Part shown: piece by piece, positions 35,779-47,282 of the stretch
Numbering within the stretch: position 1 is the first letter of the stretch
How the letters are laid out: each line of letters starts with the position of its first letter
Origin: Colius striatus
Lineage: Eukaryota > Chordata > Aves > Coliiformes > Coliidae
Reading direction: 5' to 3'
DNA length: 64,000 nt
Assembly: GCF_028858725.1 (NCBI RefSeq)
Contig: NC_084771.1
Location: 7,840,915-7,904,914, forward strand
Translations under genes and position numbers: made by a program
Notes under the pieces: generated by a model
The model's database searches: none
Told to the model about the DNA's origin: nothing
The model's input: only the letters and a program-made list of their open reading frames with translations

Positions 35779-37232
35779 CAGCTCCCCATGGTGTGACACA
35801 CGGGATCCCGTGTCCCCAGCTCCCCATGGTGTGACACACCAGACCCCCTGTCCCCAGCTCCCCATGGTGTGACACACGGGACCCCGTGTCTCCAGCTCCC
35901 CATGGTGTGACACACCAGACCCCGTGTCCCCAGCTCCCCATGGCGTGACACACGGGACCCCGTGTCCCCAGCTCCCCATGGTGTGACACACCAGACCCCG
36001 TGTCCCCAGCTCCCCATGGCGTGACACACGGGACCCCGTGTCCCCAGCTCCCCATGGTGTGACACACGGGACCCCGTGTCCCCAGCTCCCCATGGTGTGA
36101 CACACGGGATCCCGTGTCCTCAGCTCCCCATGGTGTGACACACAGGACCCCGTGTCCCCAGCTCCCCATGGTGTGACACACGGGACCCCGTGTCCCCAGC
36201 TCCCCATGGTGTGACACACGGGACCCCGTGTCCCCAGCTCCCCATGGTGTGACACACGGGATCCCGTGTCCTCAGCTCCCCATGGCGTGACACACCAGAC
36301 CCCGTGTCCCCAGCTCCCCATGGTGTGACACACAGGATCCCCTGTCCCCAGCTCCCCATGGTGTGACACACGGGATCCCCTGTCCCCAGCTCCCCATGGT
36401 GTGACACCGGACCCCGTGTCCCCAGCTCCCCATGGTGTGACACACGGGACCCCGTGTCCCCAGCTCCCCATGGTGTGACACACAGGATCCCCTGTCCTCA
36501 GCTCCCCATGGTGTGACACACGGGATCCCGTGTCCCCAGCTCCCCATGGTGTGACACACGGGATCCCCTGTCCTCAGCTCCCCATGGTGTGACACACGGG
36601 ACCCCGTGTCCCCAGCTCCCCATGGTGTGACACACGGGACCCCGTGTCCCCAGCTCCCCATGGTGTGACACACAGGATCCCCTGTCCCCAGCTCCCCATG
36701 GTGTGACACACGGGATCCCCTGTCCCCAGCTCCCCATGGTGTGACACACGGGATCCCCTGTCCCCAGCTCCCTCCCCATGGTGTGACACACGGGACCCCG
36801 TGTCCCCAGCTCCCCATGGTGTGACACACGGGACCCCGTGTCCCCAGCTCCCCATGGTGTGACACACGGGATCCCGTGTCCCCAGCTCCCCATGGTGTGA
36901 CACACGGGACCCCGTGTCCCCAGCTCCCCATGGTGTGACACACCAGACCCCGTGTCCCCAGCTCCCCATGGTGTGACACACTGGACCCCGTGTCCCCAGC
37001 TCCCCATGGTGTGACACACGGGACCCCGTGTCCCCAGCTCCCCATGGTGTGACACACCAGACCCCGTGTCCCCAGCTCCCCATGGTGTGACACACGGGAC
37101 CCCGTGTCCCCAGCTCCCCATGGTGTGACACACGGGACCCCGTGTCCCCAGCTCCCCATGGTGTGACACACGGGACCCCGTGTCCCCAGCTCCCCATGGT
37201 GTGACACACGGGACCCCGTGTCCCCAGCTCCC
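35779..37232. repeat. 38-bp minisatellite, 38 units, directly upstream of WNT11B
   Basis: I count 38 tandem units, nearly all 38 bp: ccccatggtgtgacacac then gggaccccgtgtccccagct. Variants include ggatcccgtgt, ccagacccc and ggcgtgac. Several units contain the perfect 16-bp palindrome acacgggatcccgtgt, and most of the rest the same stem around ac. Of the 38 units, 35 have GGTGTGA and 3 have GGCGTGA (near 35941, 36017 and 36281). Three units make 114 bp, so reverse-strand frames stay open for up to 500 codons with a 38-residue period; these are artefacts. The array ends about 180 bp before the WNT11B TATA-like box. Confidence 0.95.
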
Positions 37233-37412
37233 CGTACCCCGCAGCACTGGCTCGTCTCTCAGTCGCTGCCCCGGTGCCGTGTCGGGGCCGGCCGCTGCCC
37301 GTAGCAGCTGTACCCCCCTCTCCGCCCCCCTCCCCGGCTCTAACCCGCTGTGAATGGCACCGAAAGCGCCTTTGTTCCCCTCGCCGCGGGGGAGGGTCGC
37401 GCTGCCCGCGGC

Positions 37413-37418
37413 TATAAG
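37413..37418 (+). promoter_or_regulatory. WNT11B: TATA-like box of WNT11B
   Basis: TATAAG within gcggctataagaggcgcgg, 52 bp upstream of the ATG at 37465, inside a CpG-rich stretch (about 37230-37660). It predicts a start site near 37440 and a 5' UTR of about 25 bases. Confidence 0.6.
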
Positions 37419-37464
37419 AGGCGCGGCGGTGCCGAGCGGCCCCGCTCCCATCGCCGTCCGTGCC

Positions 37465-40400
37465 ATGGGCCGTGCCCCCGCCGCCGCCGTGTTCCTGTGC
37501 CAGCTGGGGCTCGCCGCGGCTCTCCAGTGGCTGTGAGTAGCGGTCCCTGCGGGCAGAGGGGACGTACCCCCTCCTCGCTGCCCGCGCTGGGGCTCTCCCC
37601 GCCGTGCCCGGGGGGTGCCGGTGGTCTCGCCCCGCTGACAGCCGCCCTGTGCCCGCAGCGGGCTGGCGGAGAGCGGCGGCGGGGTGCGCTGGAACGAGAG
37701 CCAGCACTGCCGGCTGCTCGCCGCGCTGCTGCCCGACCAGCTCCAGGTGTGCCGCAGGAACCTGGAGGTCATGCACAGCATCGTCCGGGCCGCCCGCCTG
37801 ACCAAGAGCGTCTGCCAGAAGACCTTTGCAGACATGAGGTGGAACTGCTCCTCCATCCAACGTGCCCCCAGCTTTGGCCCTGACCTGCTGAAAGGTAAAG
37901 GATGCTTCGGCCGCGGAGTCTGTGCTCGTCCCTGTGCCCCGGCCAGCTCCCCAGGCTGTGTTGCAGCCCTGCTCTTCACCTGAGGGGTGGCCGTTTCCAT
38001 AGAATCACTGAATCATTTCTCTTGGCAAAGCCCTTGAAGCTGCTGCAGTCCCAGCCCTGCCCTCACCCTGCCCTGCCCAGCACTGACCCACGGCCCTCAG
38101 CACCTCAGCTCCACGGCTTTGGGATCCCTCCAGGGCTGGGCACTCCCCCAGCTCCCCGGGCAGCCTGGCACAGGGGCTGACACCCCTCTCAGGGAAACAG
38201 TTCTGCCTCAGCTCCAACCTCAACCTCTCCTGGGGCAACTTGAGCCCCTTTCCTCTTGTCCTCTCATTGCCGTGGAGAAGAAGCCGACCCCCACCTCCTC
38301 ACAACCTCCTGCCAGGGAGTTTTGCCTCAGATCTATGTTTTGGAGGAAACTTGCCGCTGTTGCACTGGTGTTAATCCCTTGCAACTTAAATTTGCAGGAG
38401 ATGACAGACAGTAACTTGCACTTCAAACAAAAACGGCTGCCAGAAGCTCCAAAACACAGGGGGCAGAGGTGGGGACACGGGCTGTGTATTGACGGTGCAA
38501 TCTAAGGGCTGGCACAGGTGAAAAGAGAAAGGCTGGGCCCTGCTTTTATCCTGTTGCAAGACGAAAACTCCCTCGTTTGCACTGTGCGACCTTGGCGAGG
38601 AGGGCTCGGCTGGGCAGGGAGGAAGCCCATCTCCCCCTCTTCTTCCCAGGAACCCGGGAGGCTGCGTTTGTCCACGCCTTGGCAGCAGCGGCCGTGCCAC
38701 ACGCCATCGCCCGCGCCTGCGCCTCGGGAGAGCTGCCGCTCTGCTCCTGCGGCGCCGGCCCTGGTGAGCCCCCCGGCCCCGGCTCCCGCTGGGGCGGCTG
38801 CGGGGACAACCTGCGCTACGGCCTCCAGCTCGGCGCCGCTTTTGCTGACAGCGCCTTAAAATCCAGCAAGGCGGGGACGCAGGCGCTCCAGGCGATGAAC
38901 CTGCACAACAATGCCGCGGGCCGGCAGGTGGGTAACGGGGGCTTACCGGCCTGCTGCAGCCCGGCGCGCCTCGGCAGCGGGCATGGGGCACGGATGGCAG
39001 AGGTGCCTAAGGTAGACTCCAGACACGCTGTTGGGATACTTCTCCTTCCAGTCAGGCGGGAGGCAATGAAAGGTGTTTGCAGACACATCTCCTGCTGCTA
39101 CCCGCCCCCCCAAACATCCCCAAACCCTTTCCACAACTAGCACAAGGCGTTTGCCTCTTCACACCAGTACTCCCAGTACTTCCTTCTGCCCCTCTCCTGG
39201 GAGTGGAGGCTCCTCCTGCCCCATGGCCGGGTGAGGAGGTGGCCGTCCCACACTCGTGGTGGTGAGGGAAGCACCAGCCCCGCTGCGAGCTCCAGCGGCA
39301 CTTGCCCAGGGTGAGGCTCTGATCAGGGGAATGAAGCGGGGCTGAGTCCTTGATTGCCTCAGTAAGCAGCTGAGCTCTTTCATCTCTTGACATTCTCCAT
39401 GGTAGCAGGAGAAAGCAGAAGCACTTCACCTGCCTTCTTGTCCTCTGCAGGTGCTGAGTGACTCCCTGGCTACCAAGTGTAAATGCCACGGGGTGTCAGG
39501 CTCCTGTTCAGTGAAGACCTGTTGGAAGGGACTGCCAGGCCTGGAGGAAATTGCCTCTGACCTTAAGTCCAAATACCTGGCAGCTGTCAAGGTGACCCAC
39601 AGGCTCGTAGGGCTCAGGAAGCAGCTGATCCCCAAAGAAATGGACACTGGGACAGTGAGAGAGACTGATCTGGTTTATCTCATCAACTCTCCCGACTACT
39701 GCGCACCAAATGCCCAGCTGGGCTCCCTGGGCACTCAGGACAGGTAAGAAACTGCTGCAAAGATGCTCTCACTCAGCCTCTGGTTTTGTCAGTGTCCCCC
39801 TGGGTTTGAGAGCTTGCTCTGAGTAGCTGGTGTGGATGGGTAGTTCCCCACCTAGATGGGGACAGCACAGAGACCGCTGCAAAAGGTTTGCTCTTCAAGT
39901 CCCAAAGGAGGCAGGAAGGCAGATGTCCCTCTCACAGAGCTGTGCAGGTGTACAGGCAAGGGAGAGCCTTCCCTGAGAGCCCACCAGCAGAGGCAGAATC
40001 CACCCAGTAAGGAGACAGAAAGGGAGGTGGCACCTCTTCGTAAAAGCTTTTGGGTGCTGCCTGCCCTGGGTGGTAACTGGGATGGTTCAGCAGCCGTGTC
40101 TCCTTCCTGGGGCCATGGTGGGGGTGTGGGAATCCCTGTCTGAGGCAGAGCTGCCCCGGGGCTGTGACCTGCAGTCCCTGTTAGATTTAGCAGTAGCAGA
40201 AGCTCCTGTTCCTGGCCATCTGCCCTTCCTTCACCATGGGAAGCTCCTGCCCGCAGTGTGGTGTAGAGGGAGGGTGCCCAGCCTCAGCCAGAGCTGCTCT
40301 CACGGCACCTCTGTGCCTCCTGGCCCTGGGGGGAGGCCAGGGCAGGGAGCTGTGCTGGGGCAGGCAGGCTCAGTCCCTCGGCTCGTGCCTCCTCCTGCCA

Positions 40401-40576
40401 GGCACTGCAACAAAAGCTCGGTGGGCAGCGACAGTTGCGACCTGCTGTGCTGCGGCCGCGGCTACAACAGCTACACGGAGGAGGTGCTGGAGAGGTGCCA
40501 GTGCAGGTACCGCTGGTGCTGCTACGTGGCCTGCAAGAGGTGTTGGCACAAGGTGGACAGGTATGTCTGTAAATGA
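37465..40576 (+). CDS. WNT11B: WNT11B, secreted Wnt ligand
   Basis: Five exons: 37465-37532, 37659-37894, 38650-38927, 39451-39743, 40402-40576, giving 349 residues (human WNT11: 354). A signal peptide ([18 protein letters not shown]) is followed by Wnt blocks [39 protein letters not shown], the lipid-site motif [10 protein letters not shown] with Ser210 as the predicted palmitoleoylated serine, WKGL typical of WNT11, and the Cys-rich end [13 protein letters not shown] to RYVCK. Family role: non-canonical Wnt signalling in cell movement and axis formation. The sequence is WNT11-type but diverged from WNT11 throughout. With EDA and IGBP1 as neighbours this is the second WNT11 paralogue, WNT11B, retained in birds, frogs and fish and missing in mammals. 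All phases close. Confidence 0.93.
37999..38330 (-). repeat. CR1 LINE 3' end in WNT11B intron 2
   Basis: Reversed CR1: atagaatcactgaatcattt, cccttgaagctgctgcagtc, gggatccctccagggctggg, ggggcaacttgagccccttt, ending near cctgccagggagttttg. Antisense to WNT11B. Confidence 0.88.
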
Positions 40577-41519
40577 GGGCAGAGGGCTCCGGGCTGCCGG
40601 TGTCCCCCGCATCAGAGCTGGACACACAGCGGCCCTGGCACGGGCTGCTCGGGGCAGCTCTGCCGGAAGCCTGGACTCGGTTCCCGTGGAAGACCTCAGG
40701 CTGAGAGCTCCCAGGAAGCTCAAGGCTGGAGCCCGGCCTCTGCTCCACCTCTGCAGAGCAGGACAAAGAGCTGCCCTCCTGCAGCTGACCAGCAGCCCTG
40801 CCTCCAGCTGGGCACGAGCCATTGATCACTGGGCAGGCACAGGGACCCCAGGCTGCCATTGTCTCCTGGCAGGAGGCTCCCGACAGTAGCCTGAAAGCAG
40901 AGAATGATGGATGGGAAGGGAGGTACAGTGTTGTCAATTGGGAGAAGTCTGCAGGGGAAGAAACCTGCCTGGGGTGAGGGGGTCACGGCCAGCTCCTTGG
41001 GGACAGGCTGCTGTGGGCTCACCCAGCACCCCGAGTGTTCCTCCTCAGAGGCAAACAGCAGCCCGGGGCCCTTTGCAGCATCTGAAATGAAGACTGAGCT
41101 TGGACATGTGGTTATGGCTCCAGGAGACAGAACTCATCAATCCTCCCCAGGACCTGCACAGAGATCCCTGCTGCTTTCACTGGTGGCTGGTGAGAGCAGG
41201 CAGAGCTGGACAGGAGCAGGGCAGAGTGGCAAGTGGCACCCAGCAGCCTTGGATCAGCAAGGCAGTGCTGGGGCTTCTGCTTCTGGGCTTCTGCTTCTGT
41301 GTTGCAGGTGGAAGCTCACTCAGCACCTGGCTTGTGTTTTCTGTCCCTTCTTTCAGACCAGCAAGGTTTTCAGCCCATTCCTTCCAGTCCCTCAATTCCA
41401 GGTGTGCTGGCACTGGCAGGGAGACAGGGCACGACTCCAGGGCCCTTGGGAAACCCAAATGGCCCCTGGGTCTCTGTACTCAGTGTGAGGGGCAGGCTGG
41501 TGTGTGGCTTGTAAATAAA
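40577..41519 (+). other. WNT11B: Probable WNT11B 3' UTR with poly(A) signal
   Basis: No gene is visible after the WNT11B stop. AATAAA stands at 41514-41519 (gtaaataaatgtacc), followed by tctctgtg, giving a 3' UTR of about 0.94 kb. Assignment rests on distance and on the absence of an earlier AATAAA. Confidence 0.6.
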
Positions 41520-44500
41520 TGTACCTCTCTGTGACACCTTTCCTGGTCAGGCTCCTTCCTCCACCTTCTCAGAGAAAGCAGGGCTGTAAGGAGAGCAGGA
41601 AGCCCCTGTCCTACCCTTACACAGCAGGGAACAAGCTCTGTTTTAACTCTTTCTACTGCTTGTTGGCTCAGGTTCATCTTTAATCACAGATATCTGTCAG
41701 CGTCAGGTTCCTGCACACGTGGCAAGCCCATTTCAAAGTTGCTGTTCCCCATTTCCTCAGGTCTCTGAGGTATCCAGCTCCCTGGGATGCCGTGCTGGTG
41801 GCTGGGGTCGTTTTCTGATCCTTGTGCACATGGGCTGCACTAGCCCAGCATAGCTGTGTGAGCAGAAAAGGGTGAGGAGCCAGGGCTGGGGGCAAGAGAT
41901 GCAGAAGACATAAAGTCATGCAGCCTTTGGGTCCCATCAGGACCCCGAGGCTGCTGCAGCTCTGTGGGCACCTCGTTTCCTTTGTGCTTTGCAGTGCCTG
42001 GGCTGGGCCCCCGCCCCAGCTGCACCATTACTCATTGCCACATCCATTCAGTCATCTCTAACGGCCTCTGCTGGGGCACTGAGTCAATTCATGAGCACTC
42101 TCGGAATCAGTTCATCGGCTTTCATTGTAAACTGTCCCCTCCACTTAATGTACTCCAGGTTTCTGTACCAACAGTGAATTAAGGGCTGAGAGTCAGAGGC
42201 TGGAGACGGCATGGGAGCTGGAAGTGGGAAGGCTGAGGGGTGAAACCCGGGCTCACAGGCTGAACCAAGTGAGTTAACGACCATTATCAGTTGTTAATGT
42301 GCCACTGTCTCGGTCTGGCTGCAGACATCCAGCCTTCCCAGAGCCCCAGCAGAGCCCCAGCTGCAAGGCTCCCCTCAGCTAACAGAAAGCCCCCAAAGCT
42401 ATCTTTTCGTTCTTTTAAAATGCAATTAGGGATTGGTCACCGGCATTCCTCAGAACGGGGAGGGGGGGCCTTCGGCTGCACAATAGCTGCAGTTTCCCCG
42501 TGCAGAGCCAGGCTTGAGCAGAGAGGTGATGCAGGGACTTAATTAAGAAGGGTTGCTTCAATGCCTTCCCTCCAGCCACCTCCCGGCGCATCCCAGATGA
42601 AGGTGAAACCGAGAGGGGCTGTGAACTCCACAGGGCATTGCAAAACGAGCCGGTGAGAAAAAAACCAAAGGCAACCCAAAAACAACAGGGGAAGGATCTT
42701 GAGGAGTGAGAGATTCATCCAGGAGGGTGGGAAATGTGATTTGCATTTGGTAACTACAAACACAGCCGGCCTGGGGTAGAGGAGAGGAGCCACAATGGCT
42801 GGGAATGCCCCGGGGACACACCCTGAGCCCTCCTAGAGAGGACCCATTGGAATTTCTGCCTGGGAAAAGGCAGGGTCAAGTGCTGAATATGCAGAGCTCT
42901 CCCCTCCTCTTCACCCTTTGCATCTTGACCGAAAGCCCGACGGGGAAGAGCTGGGAAAGGGCTTTTGGGGGAGGTGTCAACCAGCAGCGAGGAGCTCGTT
43001 TGTGTGGAGGGGAAAGCGCTGTAATTAGCTGAGGGGTGCCAAGGGTCAGGCTGGCAGGAAGGGCGATGGTGGGGAGGTGGCAGTTAAGTGACAAGGCTCT
43101 GTGGGGAAGGGGTCACACCTGAGTTAACTGAATCTGGGGGATGTGCTGAGCTGGAGGAGTTTCCCATGGGCCCAGAGCCAGAGAGAGGGAGTTGGCATCA
43201 GCTGGTGAGTCCCAAGGGAACGAACCCACCTTGGTCAGAAAAGGCAGCAGGAAGGTGTCAGAGGGAGATGGATTCCCTTCACCCCACCTGGGCTGGCACC
43301 AGCACACTGTGAAGTGAAAGATGGGGAAACCTGGACCCTAACATCACCCTCCTGTGACTTCCAGCACCAATTGGTGCAGCCTCTGCCAGAGAAACACGCA
43401 GGAGGCATTTCCTCTCACCTTTGCTTCCACCCCAAACACCTCCATCTCTGGCAGAAACAAACCTGGGCAGGGAGGGCAGCAGCGTGCCTCTAACAGCTGC
43501 GGCTTTGCAGCCCTTCAGGCACTGTCTGGTGAGGCATTTCTGCTGCCCTTCTGCCACAGAATCTCAAGGGCTGGAAGGACCTGGAAAGCTCATCCAGTGC
43601 AGCCCCCTGCCAGAGCAGGGCCACCTAGAGTAGGGCACACAGGAACTGTCCAGCTGGGTTGGAATGTCTCCAGAGAAGGAGACTCCACAGCCCATCTGGG
43701 CAGCCCCTGCCAGTGCTCCCTCACCTCAACAGGGAACAAGTTTGTTCTTGTGTTGCTTTGGAACCTCATCTGCTTCTGCTTGTCCCTGTTGCCCCTTGTC
43801 CCCTCCAGAGCCTGGTGGGCTGCTGGCACTGCCCTCTGCCTCTCCAGCCCTGGCCAGGCTCACTGCTGATGTGGCACATCTCTGTCTTCCATTAGCCATT
43901 TCCCCCCACATCTTGTGGCTTTTTGTTGATCTGTATCTCTGGCAGTGAGGCTCCCTGGAGCTGGATTCTCCATGGCAGGAGCCTTTCACCTTCTGTGTGA
44001 GCTGACATGGCAGAGAAGGCTCTGGAAAGGGCTTGTATGTAGAAGGAAAGCATCTGTGTGTGTGAAATGTGGCGAGGAATGGGCCAAGGGTGTGCTCTGG
44101 AAAGGCTCCTCTCGGGTTCTGCGCGGCTCTGAATGTGGCTTGGAGAGGAGCGAGGCTGGTGTGAACGTGATTGTTCCCGGCTGCCTGGGCTGGTGCAGAC
44201 AATGAAGTCTGGAGAAAGGCGACTGATTTTCATCAGCTCTTTTGACTTTGCTGCTAAAGTATTGCTTCCCCTCCCACCCTGCCTTTGATTTCTCTATCCA
44301 TTGAGGGATGCTGCATAACTTGTTCCAGGAGGGGAACCCCTTGGGGTATCTCTCCCCTGCAGCCCTGGACTGCAGCTGGGGCTGGACTGTGGGGCAGCAT
44401 CTCCACCTGCCTGTGCCCTTCAGAAGCTGTTGCTCAGCCTCTGTACTGCTGTCAATATTCAGGGGCTGTTGCTTTGGCCTTTGGGATGGCTGATGTCCCC

Positions 44501-47060
44501 ACTGCCACACCACAAGACCCAGGCATGAGGAGAGGCTGTGCTGGAGCTCCTGGGACACGCTGGATAGACACGCTGCATGGCCAGTGTTCCACACGTGTGT
44601 TGGATGCAGCCCACTGGGGAGGGGGGTTACTACCCACGTAACGCAAAGCATAGGGGCACCTTTCACATCTGGGAGTTGAAACTTAGACATCACACAGAGA
44701 GAGAGTGGCACAACTGGGGAGTGGGAGAGACTGATCCCTGGCTTGGCTAAGCTTGGGGAACTCCCCCTTTTCACATGCAGTGGGGCTAATCACAGCTACT
44801 ATTCCTGTAGTCTCCAGCTTGAGGCTGATTTTGGTGTGGACGGGGACTTGCAGGGTAATTATTGCCTTCCAATGGATCCTTTCTTCTTTCTCTGTGTTGA
44901 GAACATTAGGTCTGTAATTAGAAGGGACAGCCTGAGAAGCCATGCCCTGCCAAGAGGAGAGCAACACTTGTGGGTGCCTGCAGTGTGCCATGCTGGAGCT
45001 GAACACCAGAGATGGGTGACTCTGGTCACTATCCCTTACTGATTTCATGCTCCCCCAGTGTAAATGAGACCTACTGTTGACCAGCTGTGAGAGCAGAGTG
45101 AAAACAAGGCTGATTAACTTCCATCCAGGAGATTCAAGAGCTTCCAGCCAGCGGATCCACTTGGCTGTTAGAGACAAAGCCTTCTCCACCTTGAGGGAAG
45201 CAGCCTCACACAGGTTAATATTCTCTGGGTCTACCCTGTCTGGTGCCCTGGGATAATGTGCTGCCCCTGACAATCTGGGTCAAAACTGCCTCTCCTACCC
45301 CGTGGTGTTTGAGGGGAGGGGAGGTGGGCTGAGCTCTCCTGCTCTGTCATCAGCCTCTTTCCCCTTCCTTGGGGAGCAAGGCTGTAAAGCTGCCTGGCCT
45401 GCTCTGGGAGCTGATGTCCTCAGAGGAGAACACCCTAAGGAGATGTTTGTTAAAGATTAATCAGAGATACCCTGTGGAAGGGTGATCTGGGAACTGCTCA
45501 GAGAGACTCTGGGTAACACAAACGTTAGTGCACCAGAGGAGTTTGCTTTAGCAGTCTCTAGTGCTCTGGTCCTTTAAAGTGCAGCAGTCACAGGGGGTGA
45601 GGATGTGACAGGTTTACTGTAGCTTGTAACCAGTCTGTAAGAAGGGGATTGCTCTGGTGAAAGTGAACTGATTGCGACCTGTTGGAGACGCCAAAGCATC
45701 TTCTGCTAGCGAAGAACAAACAGCTGTTATGTTCCTGGCCCCGTGCCACTTCCAATCATTATCCTAATTAACTTTCCCACACAGCGCTGCTCCTCAGCTC
45801 CTGCCTGGCGTGCAGGAGGGAGCCAGCTCTTGGCACAGCTCTGGCTGAGCAGAGCAGTCACACGGAGGGAGGGTGACAGGAGAGTGACACCACAGCGGTG
45901 CTCAGGGAATGGCAGCCTAAACCCACAGATCTTTGGGTTTTATAAGTAACTTTTTATCAAGCTGTCCCACAGAGCTAGGGAGAAAACAAACAGAGTCAGT
46001 AGTAAACTGACTCACTCTGGGTGGCTGAGGGCTTCCAGCCTGCCCTTAAATATGATGACACCTTATATGTTTCTCACATGCAGGACGATTACTTCCTCCT
46101 AAGGGACCAACATCAGCTCCTAAAAGGCCAGCTTTAACCCTTACCTGCCTTGTGCCTGTTTCAGAGATATCATAAGGACTTAGGAGCCAAATCAAAGATA
46201 AATGAGGAAGGCTGCTTGTCTTAATTTTGGTCTAAAAAGAATACAGAGACAAGAAAAGTCCTGTTCTTCGGAAATCAAACGTAGCAGAATGCTGCTGTGC
46301 ATCGCACACTGCCAGCATTCCCTGTCAAGCTTTGCTCTCAGGCTCCAGCCTGGGCTCAACCCAAGGCTTAATATCACCCGGGCTCTCACAAGAGCAGAAG
46401 ACAACCCTGTCCTCACCGCTCTCGCTCCCAGGTGCACACTCCCTGTCCTTTTATCTAGCTATCTGATTTTGGCTCCGTGGCCGAGCCCCATGACCAGCAC
46501 ACCTTCCCCAGAGCTGTGGTAGCCCAGTGTGCCGCTGGCCAACAGTCACACCCACACACTGGCCATTTCTTTTCAGGCTTTCACAGTCACCAGGGCTTTC
46601 TTCCGTGGTCTCCCACAAATCAAACACACCTGACAAGATCCCCCACCTGGTGCTTACACAAAAAAGCTGCAGCCTTGGAACATTTCACATCCAGTCAGTA
46701 ATTACATACAATTATAATATTGCTTGCAGCAGCTCTTTACCACTAAGCATGTTCAGCAGACGGGTCTTCACCTGGGCAGGGGTCTTTTTGAGCTGTGGGC
46801 GTGACTTTAGTGTTATACTGAGGGTGGTTCAGCTGAGGATACGTGAACCTTGGGTTTTCTTTTGGCAAGAGATACAAAACATCCTTAAAGCATCCTGAAA
46901 GCCTCTTCCAGGCCCAACTGTTCCGGGATATCCTTGCTCAAAGAATGGTAATTGTGTACTTTTCTAACAACAGCCTTCTTAACAATACAGACAAGGAATA
47001 TCTGGCGCAGAATAGCCCCAGAATCGATTTGGTTGGGGAAAAGACTCTTTGAGCCCGCCC
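41520..47060. other. Intergenic region between WNT11B and IGBP1
   Basis: About 5.5 kb with one CR1 fragment (43555) and no gene I can support. Stretches near 42540-42780 and 46080-47000 are less GC-rich than their surroundings but show no exon-like frame. Regulatory elements for WNT11B could lie here; nothing in the sequence proves it. Confidence 0.6.
43555..43820 (-). repeat. CR1 LINE 3' end, diverged
   Basis: Reversed CR1: cacagaatctcaagggctgg, tcatccagtgcagccccctg, gagactccacagcccatctg, gttgccccttgtcccctcca. More diverged than the other copies. Confidence 0.8.
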
Positions 47061-47065
47061 CTACA

Positions 47066-47190
47066 AAGATGGCGGCTCCGCCCTCAGGCGCCTTTGCCGC
47101 CCTCACCGATATGGCGGCTCCGCCCTCACCGACATGGCGGCTCCGCCCTCGGGCGCCTTTGCCGCCCTCACCCACATGGCGGCCCCGTCC
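47066..47190 (+). promoter_or_regulatory. IGBP1: IGBP1 promoter: repeated YY1-type and GC-box motifs
   Basis: ATGGCGGC, the core of the YY1 site AAGATGGCGGC, occurs at 47069, 47111, 47134 and 47176. Spacings are 42, 23 and 42 bp: a 42-bp unit present twice with a shorter 23-bp version between. Three of the four cores are followed by tCCGCCC GC boxes. The coding start itself reads ATGATGGCGGAG. There is no TATA box; an ETS-type CCGGAAG is at 47251. This fits a TATA-less housekeeping promoter with YY1 near the start site. Protein binding is inferred. Confidence 0.7.
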
Positions 47191-47282
47191 TGACGCCGTC
47201 CCCCTGCCCTCACCAAGCTGTCGGGCGGGCCGCGGGCGCGGGCGGCCGCCCCGGAAGCGGTTGGGCGGCCGTTTCCCGGCCC

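Noticed and set aside
35443-38000. Long reverse-strand reading frames (up to 500 codons) with a 38-residue repeat
   Set aside because: They are the three rotating frames of the 38-bp minisatellite; the repeat lacks stops in these frames. No start context, no conserved domain, and they overlap the WNT11B promoter and exons.
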